64,000 nt of DNA from Pseudomonas arcuscaelestis (GTDB lineage: Bacteria; Pseudomonadota; Gammaproteobacteria; Pseudomonadales; Pseudomonadaceae), in contig NZ_JACOPV010000004.1 of assembly GCF_016881005.1 (NCBI RefSeq), positions 1 through 64,000 on the forward strand. Reading direction: 5' to 3'. The notes under the pieces were generated by a model. The model did no database searches and had not been told where the DNA came from. It saw nothing but the letters and a program-made list of their open reading frames with translations. Below, one piece after another: positions 37,180 to 45,600 of this stretch (positions are counted from its first letter, which is position 1; every line of letters begins with the position of its first letter). Both the position numbers and the translations under genes were made by a program.

Positions 37180-38622
37180 TTATTGGCCGGCTTGTTCCAT
37201 CAGCATGTCGAACTCGTTTGCACCGTAGTTACCGGTGCAGCCGGCGATGCTGTTGGCGCCTGGTTTGCAATTCACTTGGGGGAGGTCGTAGCTGCTGCCG
37301 TCAGCGCAAGCTGCTTGCGCTTCACTGGTAATCGACAAGTTGCCGCCATTCATTGCCGCTGCTACCGGAGCATTGCAGCGCACGCCGTCGGGGCGCTTTA
37401 CCGTGGCCTGGCCCTTGCCGTTCTGGAAGTCGTACTTGAGGCTCAGCGGCTTGCCGGTGCCCACTTCCTGAATGCCGGCACCGTTGTAGTTGCCGTTTAG
37501 GAAGTCTGCGGCGCCGTTGCCTGCATTGGGCGGAATGGTCAATTGGGCCGACTGAGGTTGCGCCTCGCCTGGTAGTTCAGGTGGTGTTTGAGGTTGTTGG
37601 TCTTCAGCAATTTGTGGCGGCGTGGGCGCTTTGTCGTCCGGGGGTTGAGGCGCTTCGGTTTTCGATGCGTCGACCGGCAGGTCTCCAGCTTCCGAGTTAT
37701 TGGACCCAGGCGCTTGAAGCTCGCCGGGCGCAGGAGCAGGCTCGATGCGTCCAGCGTCACCTTGGCCCTGAATCAGACCCGTATCGGTATGGGTGCCTAT
37801 TACTGCGCCCTGCACTTGTTGGCCGTTGACCGAAGGCTCGATGGTGTTTCCGCTGGGAATGTTTATGCCGTGTTTAGGCAGTTCGGCCAGCGGCAACCCG
37901 CCAAAGCCCAAGCCTGGCCAGCAACCGCGTAGGCCGAAAAGCAAGGCCAGCAACAGCAACAGCGCCAACAGCCAGAGCAAATACCGCCACCAGGAGCGCT
38001 TGGTGACTTCGTTGATAACTGGCGCGACTTCGGGCTGTAGTGGCGGCACCACGGGCGGTACTGGGGGCGGTGAAACAGGCTCGGCCACTTTGGCTGTTTT
38101 TGGATAGAGACAGTGCAGGGGCTCTCGGCTGCGTTCGGCGCCAGCGTGAATAAAACCCCAGAAAGTCAGAACAGGCTTGCCATCGACCAAGTAAACGAAA
38201 TTTTCGTCAGGGAAGGGCACTACACAGGTCAACAGCTTGCCGAACACCGTCCGGTCACCTTGAGCGCCGGGTTTGGTCCCTGGTTTAGGCTGACCATTGG
38301 CGTCCAGACCCAGCAGGTCGTTGCTCAGGTCGATAATTTTGCTTTGCAGCAGTTCCAGCTGTGCACGAGCCGGTGCGCGCTCTTCTTCGGTCGCGCTGCT
38401 CCAGGGAATAACATCGCCAAGGCGATCGCTGTACCAATCGATCTTGCTGCCAAGCTCGTCGGTTTGAGGGATTGCAAGGTGCTCGATCAGCTCGGGATGG
38501 TCGGGGTTTTTGCGCCGAATCGCTTCACGAAGTTGTAGCGCAGCCCGGTAGACCGGTTGACCCGTTTCTCCCAGTGCAGTGAATTGTTCACTTTTACCGC
38601 TGCGTAGCAGTACTCCGCGCAT
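37180..38622 (-). CDS. srfA: SrfA-like single-pass membrane protein
   Basis: This 480-residue protein has a cytosolic domain (1-170) ending FVYLVDGKPVLTFWGF, a Pro-rich linker (about 187-205), one membrane helix (about 217-237, LLWLLALLLLLALLFGL) and a Pro/Gln-rich periplasmic stalk with a C-terminal beta domain (about 390-475) resembling the SrfA C-terminus (ADFLNGNYNGAGIQEVG). ATG at 38622 has TAGGA 5 bases upstream; an upstream frame from 38709 is unsupported. It is first in the srf-type cluster and probably recruits SrfB/SrfC to the membrane (inference). Confidence 0.75.
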   Translation of the reverse strand: MRGVLLRSGKSEQFTALGETGQPVYRAALQLREAIRRKNPDHPELIEHLAIPQTDELGSKIDWYSDRLGDVIPWSSATEEERAPARAQLELLQSKIIDLSNDLLGLDANGQPKPGTKPGAQGDRTVFGKLLTCVVPFPDENFVYLVDGKPVLTFWGFIHAGAERSREPLHCLYPKTAKVAEPVSPPPVPPVVPPLQPEVAPVINEVTKRSWWRYLLWLLALLLLLALLFGLRGCWPGLGFGGLPLAELPKHGINIPSGNTIEPSVNGQQVQGAVIGTHTDTGLIQGQGDAGRIEPAPAPGELQAPGSNNSEAGDLPVDASKTEAPQPPDDKAPTPPQIAEDQQPQTPPELPGEAQPQSAQLTIPPNAGNGAADFLNGNYNGAGIQEVGTGKPLSLKYDFQNGKGQATVKRPDGVRCNAPVAAAMNGGNLSITSEAQAACADGSSYDLPQVNCKPGANSIAGCTGNYGANEFDMLMEQAGQ

Positions 38623-38655
38623 CCTTGTCCTACCCTTTCGCTCTTCCAATAAGCA

Positions 38656-38685
38656 TCGGGCGCCCCCTGTGAGAGAGGCGCCCGA
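38656..38685 (-). promoter_or_regulatory. Stem-loop in the srfA leader
   Basis: A 9-bp perfect stem, TCGGGCGCC (38656-38664) with GGCGCCCGA (38677-38685), and a 12-base loop, ending 33 bases before the srfA start codon. There is no T tract on the minus strand, so this is not a typical terminator. It could stabilise or attenuate the long srf transcript. The 38686-38891 stretch shows no gene and probably holds the promoter. Confidence 0.5.
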
Positions 38686-38891
38686 AATGTTGAGCAACAC
38701 TAACGACATGCGCAGAAGTCGTCAATTCAAATGGATGGCAAATTGCTATGTATTCCGTATGGCAGGCCTTGTATTGCGATCTGGCGTAAAACAGCAGTCA
38801 AACATGGCTGTTTGGTGGGTCCGAAGCAACGCGTATTCAGGTTATACGTCTGCTGCGCAGCCGACCGCGGAGCAGGGCCCGCGCCGGCCGG

Positions 38892-39209
38892 TCATGGATT
38901 GTTCAGGTTACTGAAGGCCCGCTCTTCTATGCCATCAAGCAAGGCTTCCACCAGCCCTTTGGCCATCTCCACTGAATGCAGGGTCGACCAGAGGAAGTTC
39001 TTGTTGGCCGGGTCGATATCGTCGAAGGCTTTGTAGCCGGTGTCGTAAGCGCAGCTCAGGTACAGCGAAGCATGCACCAGCGCATCATGGGCAGCGATGC
39101 CGGAGCAGACGGCGAACAGGGGAGAGTGACCCGCCTGGCAACTGCCAAAGATGGTGTTGGCGGTAGCGACGGAATGATCCAAAGGTGGGTCGGGGACGAT
39201 TTTTTTCAT
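38892..39209 (-). CDS. DUF3077/DUF6124-like small protein
   Basis: This 105-residue protein starts MKKIVPDPP and contains FAVCSGIAAHDALVHASLYL, resembling a Pseudomonas-specific family often called DUF3077 or DUF6124. It has no membrane segment or catalytic motif. ATG at 39209 is chosen because GGAG lies 8-9 bases upstream; a frame from 39242 is not supported. It is read in the same direction as the srf-type cluster but ends 270 bp before it. Confidence 0.65.
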   Translation of the reverse strand: MKKIVPDPPLDHSVATANTIFGSCQAGHSPLFAVCSGIAAHDALVHASLYLSCAYDTGYKAFDDIDPANKNFLWSTLHSVEMAKGLVEALLDGIEERAFSNLNNP

Positions 39210-39213
39210 ATTG

Positions 39214-39300
39214 GAAGCTCCAGTTGGAGCTGGCACAGCCATCCGTTACCACACGAATGGGTGGCAGCTGTACGCGGGGTGGTAAACCGGACGAGCTTCT
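39214..39300 (-). promoter_or_regulatory. Structured 5' leader with Shine-Dalgarno hairpin
   Basis: Directly before the DUF3077/DUF6124-like start, AGCTCC (39216-39221) pairs with GGAGCT (39226-39231) around a 4-base loop, and on the transcript the GGAG of one arm is the ribosome-binding site. Further out, GTTACCAC (about 39245) faces GTGGTAAAC (about 39279), making a second, longer stem. This looks like a translational control element. The stretch 39301-39623 holds further short inverted repeats, including ACCGAGTTTTCGGT, but no gene. Confidence 0.5.
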
Positions 39301-39623
39301 AAACCCGGCAGGCCCGAAGGCCTCCCACGCACAGCCGCCATAGGCTGTATAGAATGCTCAACCCGGGTTACCACACCCGATCACCGAGTTTTCGGTGACG
39401 GATTGGAGCCTAGAGGGACGAGTTCCTAGGGACAATCAGACGGACATCGACAGACCGAGTAGGGTATTTCCTAGGACGGCCAAACAGCCAGTAATTTCGA
39501 ACGTTCGAAATAAAATCTGACATTCATGCATCAACAGCAAAGAAAACTTACGGCTTGTAGGTAGACTCTCTGGCGCAGCGCTGTGCGCGCCTGTTCATTG
39601 ATGAAGCGTTGAGAGGATAGAGA

Positions 39624-40535
39624 ATGAGTCTCTGGGATGACCTGAAAAAGAAAGCCGTCGACGCCAACCCCGAACTGGCTGCCAAAGCAGCTCAGGCATT
39701 GACCAAAGCCAAGGAGCTTGCAGTTGAGGCCGGCCAGAAAGCGGCGCCGGTATTAAAGGACGCCAGCGAGAAGGCCGCTGCCTACGCCAGCGAAAAGACC
39801 CCCATCCTCAAGGCCCAGGCACTCAAAGCGATAGATGATGCCAAGGTGCATCGTGCCGAGCTCAAGGAGCGCGCCAAGCACGACAAGGCCGCACGCGATG
39901 AAATGATTCGTACCATGTACGACGTCAGCCTGTCGGCCGAAGACCCCAACTTCATCGATGAGCCGTTCAACCACTTCGACCGCCAATTGCACTTCTTCGT
40001 GCTCAGCGGGCAAGTGCTCGATAGCCAGAAACGCAACCAGACGCACGTGAGTGCCAGCCATTCGCACAGTTCCGGTGGCGGCTACATGATCAATGGTTAC
40101 GGCTCGGTGGGTGGCAGTTCGTCATCGATGCATGTCAGCAGTCACAACATTCAGGAGCACGAGTTCTGGGTTCGCCTGCAGGACGACCGGGAAGCGTGTT
40201 TCCAGTTCTGCAACAGCGATGTGCGTATTCGTGAAGGGCAGTACATCAGTATGTTGTTTGCGCGCCCGGCCGATAGCCAGACCGGCACCATGGTTGCGCT
40301 CTACAACCACAATGCCGAACGCAATTTCAGCATCTTCTCGCCAGCCGAGATCAACCAGAAATTCAACCTGTACACGGTGGAGCCGGGGCTGTTCAACAGA
40401 ACGGAAGTAACCAACACCCGCAACCGTCTGCTGCAGGAGTTAGACCTGCGCCTGGGCCAGTTGGCGAGGTATTCGGCGGTGCACGGCAATGTACCGACGC
40501 AGGGCCAGTTGATCGAGGGCGAGGCACAAGTCTGA
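39624..40535 (+). CDS. Unrecognised soluble protein with Ala/Lys-rich helical N-terminus
   Basis: This 303-residue protein has a repetitive amphipathic helix (about 5-90, LAAKAAQALTKAKELAVEAGQ) reminiscent of 11-residue apolipoprotein/LEA-like repeats, then a beta-rich domain (about 105-250) interrupted by a Gly/Ser/His stretch (HSHSSGGGYMINGYGSVGGS). There is no signal peptide or membrane helix. GAGAGGAT lies just before the ATG. It ends at a strong terminator. Membrane binding through the N-terminal helix is possible but unproven. Confidence 0.7.
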   Translation: MSLWDDLKKKAVDANPELAAKAAQALTKAKELAVEAGQKAAPVLKDASEKAAAYASEKTPILKAQALKAIDDAKVHRAELKERAKHDKAARDEMIRTMYDVSLSAEDPNFIDEPFNHFDRQLHFFVLSGQVLDSQKRNQTHVSASHSHSSGGGYMINGYGSVGGSSSSMHVSSHNIQEHEFWVRLQDDREACFQFCNSDVRIREGQYISMLFARPADSQTGTMVALYNHNAERNFSIFSPAEINQKFNLYTVEPGLFNRTEVTNTRNRLLQELDLRLGQLARYSAVHGNVPTQGQLIEGEAQV

Positions 40536-40553
40536 TCAGGGTGTTGCAGGCAC

Positions 40554-40586
40554 AAAAAAAGGCCCAGGTTTTCACCTGGGCCTTTT
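40554..40586. terminator. Rho-independent terminator
   Basis: GGCCCAGGT (40561-40569) pairs with ACCTGGGCC (40574-40582), with an A tract before and TTTTC after. It ends the 303-residue gene on the plus strand and could also serve the tRNA on the minus strand. Confidence 0.87.
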
Positions 40587-40594
40587 CATATATA

Positions 40595-40640
40595 TGGCGC
40601 ACTCGGCGGGATTCGAACCCACGACCCCTCCTTCGGAGGG
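40595..40640 (-). tRNA. 3' fragment of tRNA-Arg(CCG), island attachment site
   Basis: Read on the minus strand, this holds the anticodon loop CTCCGAA (anticodon CCG), the T arm (GTGGG TTCGAAT CCCGC), the acceptor strand CGAGTGC, discriminator G and encoded CCA. The 5' anticodon strand (TTGCC) no longer pairs with GGAGG beyond two bases, and no D arm or 5' acceptor strand follows, so the gene is cut at about 40640. This is the expected scar of an element integrated into a tRNA 3' end. The intact tRNA should lie at the far right end of the island, outside the window. Confidence 0.78.
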
Positions 40641-40897
40641 CAATGCGGTACAGGAATCTTGGCTGACTGGTAATGCTCTTGAACGCCTCTAAGTGCCGTG
40701 AATCAAGGCTTTTGCCCTGTGTCGCTGTCTACAGTTTATGGTCCTTGACGCTACCTAAGGGCGGTTACTTAAGGCACAAAACACGAAATCTGGATTCTCG
40801 GTTTTTGACCACTAGCTCGCTGGGCTTCGTCCTGCCGCTGGAGCTTGCTTGACGTCAGCCGCCAGGCGGCGGAGCAACCCCGGGAGGTAGAAGCAGC

Positions 40898-41143
40898 TCA
40901 TCCATCCTTAGAGCCCAAGTCGCTTGCAATCTTGCCGAAGGACTCCCGAGGGCCAGCCAGCTCATCAACGCGATCAGGAATGCTCGGAGTCTTACTGAGC
41001 ACCAGGCAACGGGTGTTACCTACATATTCCTCAAGCAGGTAGAGCGTGCTTCCAACATCGATTCCCATTTCCTACAGAACGTCGTCGGGCAGGCGAATGG
41101 CGCCATCGTCTTCCCAGTCTTCGATCACTACATGATCTTTCAT
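40898..41143 (-). pseudogene. AbrB/MazE-type antitoxin with in-frame stop
   Basis: From ATG at 41143 the frame reads MKDHVVIEDWEDDGAIRLPDDVL, then TAG, then continues in the same frame as EMGIDVGSTLYLLEEYVGNTRC and onward to a TGA at 40898. Both parts look like one antitoxin of about 80 residues with a swapped-hairpin AbrB domain. A single nonsense mutation has split it. No toxin gene is attached. Restart at the ATG two codons after the stop would give only the second half. Confidence 0.65.
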
Positions 41144-41481
41144 CGCGACCCCAGAGGCCGGTTGGATGAGGTGCCCGCAAGGGTAGGCGGCAGGCCGCTG
41201 CCAACTAAATCCCGCGGTGCAGAGCGGCAGCATAGCAAAGAGCGGGCAGGCTCCGAGAGGTAACGAACACGTCTCCCCAGCCTGTGCTGCCGGCGTGCGA
41301 AGACTCACTCAGCAGCTCAACTGCGCAAGTCGGTAACAAGCACCCGGAATGGGCCGTCAGGAATGCGCACAATCGATTCGGACCACGAACAGAGTGATAC
41401 CAGATGCCAGCACTTACCCGCTGCATGATGCGCCAAATGACGCTACAATCATGCCATATGTCGCACGTGGAGAAATACGCT
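41144..41481. other. Gap without a recognisable gene
   Basis: This 338-bp stretch lies between the broken antitoxin and the Xre antitoxin. I see no convincing coding frame. It should hold the promoter of the Xre-RES pair; the short bases 40641-40897 on the other side are likewise empty. Confidence 0.5.
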
Positions 41482-41952
41482 ATGGTTTCCGCCGACACTC
41501 GTACTCGCAAGGCAGCATCCGCCGCCCGTAAGCCAACGGAATACCTTTTCCAAAGTGATTCTGACCAGCTCAGTCCGGTCATGGTCTTCAAGCTCACGGT
41601 CAAAGGCTTCGATCTGAAAGATGTGCAAGACATGCTTGCGATTTCTGATCTGTATTCGACGAAGAAGATCATGAGTCGCATTGTGGGCAAGTCCATCAGG
41701 ACGATCCAGCGCCAGGGCAGCAAGCAACCAGCACATCTCAATTCCCAACAGAGCGCCGTGGCCTTCCAGTACGCGAAGGTGCTGGAGCACGCGATCAATG
41801 TATTCGGCACTCAGAAGCTGGCCGAAGAATGGCTAGGACGCCCTTGTAAGTATCTGGACGGTGACGTGCCGCTGGACGTCATCGACAACCCGGTTGGGTT
41901 TCAGGTAGTTGAGGATTATCTGGAGCGTATCGAGTACGGGGTCTATCAGTGA
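41482..41952 (+). CDS. Xre/MbcA/ParS-type antitoxin (DUF2384)
   Basis: This 156-residue antitoxin has an Xre-like HTH (about 40-80, SDLYSTKKIMSRIVGKSIRTIQRQG) and a C-terminal toxin-binding DUF2384 domain (VFGTQKLAEEWLGRPCKYLDG, then GFQVVEDYLERIEYG). It binds and blocks the RES toxin and probably represses its own promoter. ATG at 41482 has GGAGA upstream; the longer frame from 41404 is unlikely. It overlaps the toxin gene by 4 bp (GTGA). Confidence 0.9.
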   Translation: MVSADTRTRKAASAARKPTEYLFQSDSDQLSPVMVFKLTVKGFDLKDVQDMLAISDLYSTKKIMSRIVGKSIRTIQRQGSKQPAHLNSQQSAVAFQYAKVLEHAINVFGTQKLAEEWLGRPCKYLDGDVPLDVIDNPVGFQVVEDYLERIEYGVYQ

Positions 41953-42440
41953 ACCCGATTCCCTGGTCTGGCTCATGGTGCGCATGGCGCCTCGACCGCG
42001 AGCTCTACAAGGACACCTGGGACAGTGGCATTGGTGCCCATAAGCTGGGTGGCCGTTGGACTCCTCCGGGGCGAAACGTTGTGTACGCCTCGACAGACCC
42101 CTCAACCGCCATCTTGGAGGTGGCGGTGCATGTCGGCTTCGATGCGCTGGATACGGTTGCGCATGTGCTCACATGCTTCGAAGTGCTCGATAAGAGCCTT
42201 ATCAAGGTCGTACAGCCTGAGGATGTTCCCAACCCTGTCTGGCTGACGAGTGCATCCGCTTCACCTAGCCAGCAGAAGTTTGCAGACGCCCTGCTGGCCG
42301 AACATCCGTTCGTACTGATCCCATCCGTCGTCACTCGCCATTCCTGGAACTTGCTTGTCAGCCGCGAGCTGGCCGAGGGCAGGTATCGAATGATCAGCCA
42401 AGAGCGTTTGGGTCAGGATACTCGCCTCGTCAATATCTGA
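41949..42440 (+). CDS. RES-domain toxin
   Basis: This 163-residue toxin is of the RES family. Relatives degrade NAD+ by phosphorolysis or modify a target by ADP-ribosylation. The family motif GGRWTPPGRNVVYAS (about 34-48) and the Glu in STAILEVAVH are present, as is the first conserved Arg (CAWRLDRE), so the active site looks intact. GTG at 41949 overlaps the antitoxin stop, forcing co-translation. The pair is a typical island-stabilising addiction module. Confidence 0.9.
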   Translation: MNPIPWSGSWCAWRLDRELYKDTWDSGIGAHKLGGRWTPPGRNVVYASTDPSTAILEVAVHVGFDALDTVAHVLTCFEVLDKSLIKVVQPEDVPNPVWLTSASASPSQQKFADALLAEHPFVLIPSVVTRHSWNLLVSRELAEGRYRMISQERLGQDTRLVNI

Positions 42441-42488
42441 GCGGCATTGTGCTGGCTGCGCCACAGTGGGTGGCAATCCATAAATCAT

Positions 42489-42530
42489 AAGAGCCCCTGT
42501 CCAAATTTGCATTGAACAGGGGGCTTATTT
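42489..42530 (+). terminator. Terminator after the RES toxin gene
   Basis: AAGAGCCCCTGT pairs with ACAGGGGGCTT across a loop of about 15 bases, followed by a T-rich stretch (ATTTC). It lies 50 bp after the RES stop, facing the end of the convergent helicase gene. Confidence 0.7.
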
Positions 42531-42600
42531 CGCAGCTGTGCGTGTCGGAGTTCTGGAGCTTGGGCAATCACCTCCGATACTCATACCAGTTGAGCCACTC

Positions 42601-45600
42601 TCAAGAGGAAGAGAGGAATACCTGGGTATTTTCCTCCCCTGCCGCCGAAACTTTACACCTGATGCGCTCCATGATTTCTTCTCCACGCTCGCGTGATGCA
42701 AAGTCGAACCTGAGCTGGTAAGACTTTTCGCTGCGCTCGGGTTCCCAATACGAAAGCCCCTGATCAAGCTGGATGGTCAGTTGATTACCGGAGCGCAGCT
42801 TAAGCTGCAGCTGTCGGTAGTGCGGTAAGGTGGGCAGGCTTAGCACCTCTCCTTCGAGGCCGCAGTACGCCAGAGCCTGGCGGAGGGCCTCATCGCGCTC
42901 GCGAGCTGAATGCCAGTCATGCCGACACTGCCAAGGCGAGCGATTGTCTTCCCGCTGATATTGTCGGCCTAGGATTCGGATGGCGAAATCTGCATCGCTC
43001 AGTCGTCCGAGCTCGTGGATCACGCTGACTAGCAGATTTACAACTAGCGGGCTGCATACGTAGCGGTCACTGTAGAACAGTTCAGTAATCGGATCCTTGC
43101 CTGTAAGGGCATCATTAATCAGGCCATTGGCCTCAGTACGTAGGTGCTCCCAGAACCGGCGTGCAAAGTTGTCGAGCGAGCCATCCAGCTGATTGCCGAT
43201 CTCGACCTTGATCAAGCCGGGGGGAGTTGCCGGCATGAGATCTGCAGCATTCAAGACGCGCTCTGCCTTGAGGGTGGAGGGTGTGCCTCGGATGATCTGT
43301 GCACCGACCTCCCCTAGATCCCATGTGCGGCCAGGTGCGGCCAGGTTCGCATTATCGCTAGCCCATGCAATGCAGCCTTGTTGGCCTTGCAGTGAGACAT
43401 TTAGTGCCAGCGCCCCGAGATCCGGTATGGAATTGTGTATGCATATCTGTACTCCGCTGAAGGCTAGCTTTGCCAACCATTCCTTTTGGTCTCTTGGCAG
43501 GCTGGAAACTGTACTTTCCAGCAAATGTAACTGCGCTTGGTGTCCAGCGTTCTCCCAATTTTGCAGTTGATGCCTCAGGCGGCGGGCGACAGCAAGATCC
43601 CATTCTTCGGCGGGTGCAGTGAGATAAATGGCGATGATTTTCGTACTGTCGTCCCTAGTAATTGCTCGTTCGACTGCTTCCTGAAGGGTGGTGATTTCTG
43701 CCTGGCTTTTCGGGCCGAAGACAGCGAGCTCTGCTGGCAGCGCCAGGCCGGCCAGCCAGGCCTGGTTGATCCATGCCAGTGCGGTGTGGCGATTGAGACG
43801 GTCGGCCTCGAAGCGGGTATCGAAGCTGAGCAGGCAGCGCTGGCAGGCATGCGAGCAGTTGCAGCTATCCAGACGGGTTATGACCCGCTGCCACAGGCTG
43901 GCTTCATTTAGATGCTCTGCAGCCTGGGTAGTGTAGCCGCCGCTGCGCAGGTCGAACACGCGGATGGCGCGGGTTGGTTGGCCATCGACCTTGATCGGAT
44001 GGCTGTCGCAGCCCAGTTCTTCGGACTGTATGCCAAGCTCGGCGGCAATTGCTTCGCGCAGCACCACTGCAATCGAATAGGCGGTGATGTCGTCGTTTAG
44101 TAGTTCTCCACTGGAAGGGGTGCGCAGCACCAGCTCCAGTGCGTCAGTCAGGCTGTCATGACCTAGGTGGACGTTCTGCTTGATCTTCCAGCTGTTGTGG
44201 CTGCCGGAGCAGATGTTTTTCCCCTCGTCGCTCTTACCGCCGCGCAGGCGTGTGTGCTCTGCCTTCTGGCGGAAGATGGCCGGCAGATACTGTTCATTGG
44301 CAGGGGCGGATGCGTCGGGATAGCTGAGCATCGGCTCAGCCTTGCCACACTCCAGGCAGATGGCAAAGCCCTGCTGATTGGCACCCGAGGTGTAGTTGAA
44401 CAGGTGTGCCTGTTGGCTAGTGCGGAACTGGCCGAGCGCCGGGTTGACCAGGCAGACCCAGCTGGCTGGTACGTTCAGCCAGGGCGCTTTGACCGGCACA
44501 TACTGCAGGCGGCTTATGTCGTTGTGCGGCTCGTCGAAGAAGTCCACGGCAAAGCCGGCCGGCACCAAGTATTCGCGGATGTTTTCGCGCTCGATCGGCG
44601 CGCCGCATGCCTGGCAGTTGATCTCCAGACCGGGGGTGATCGCGGTGTCGCTGGCGCCGCACTTGGGGCAATGCCAGGCCTTCTTGAACAGCTGCAATTC
44701 CTTGATGTTTTCGGCAGATGCCGGCGCGTGCCAGTTCAGTGTGATGCCGGAAGACTTGTAGACCAGCCCGTCCATGACCAGCTCGGCGCCCGGCGCATAT
44801 TCGCGCAGGCCGGTGATGCGGTCGCGGGAAGCCAGTGAGCGATAGCGTGCGCGGTTGTCCTCACGCTGGTCGTTTTCCTCCCGCTTCAGGGTATGCATGC
44901 AGCGGTTGTCGAAGCTGACGATATCGGTCGGGAAGCCGTAGCCCGGCAGGAAGCGCCGGTCAGCTAGCTCGCTGAGCAGGTACTCCTTCTCGATGCGGCT
45001 GAGTTGCGCCTCCATGGCGCGGGAGGCGACGGCCTTCTTGTCTGCAATCTGCAGCAGCAGGGCTTGGCTGGCCGAATGCTCCTGCCGCCATGCCTGCATG
45101 ATCTCGGCCATGCGGTGGCTGGCATGCTTGAACAGCTCGCGCTGCGGGGTGGTATCGAGGATGCTGCGGCGGGTGATGTCCCTGAGTGCCTGCTCCACCA
45201 GCGCCTCGGCATCGACCGCCTGGTTGTCGCACCACAGGCAGAAACGCGCGGCCAGCGACATAGGCAGTTCGCCGTCTAGGAAGAAGGCGCCGGTGGTCAT
45301 CGACTTGATTTCTTGGGCCGCGACCACGTGCTTGAGCCAGTGCGACAGCAGCCAGGCATTGACGTGGCGCTGCACCAGATCAGGGCTCTGCAGGGACACC
45401 TTGGGCATGCGCATGGGCGTATTGAAAGGCCAGAGCGGGTTGTTGAACACGCTCTGGTCGTGCGGGGTGTTCTTGCAGACGGCCAGGGCCAGCGAGCGTC
45501 CCTCGCGGCGGCGCCCGGCACGCCCGGCGCGCTGTAGGTAGTTGGCCGGGTGCGGGGGCACGTTGTTCATCGCCACCACGCTGATGCCACCGATGTCCAC

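Noticed and set aside
28413..38622. Type VI secretion locus (PpkA-like VWA, FGE-like and SrfB/C genes)
   Set aside because: No TssB/C, VgrG, Hcp, ClpV or membrane-complex genes are present, and the VWA protein has no kinase domain.
40595..40670. Intact tRNA gene
   Set aside because: Only the 3' part from the anticodon loop is present; the 5' anticodon strand, D arm and 5' acceptor strand are missing.
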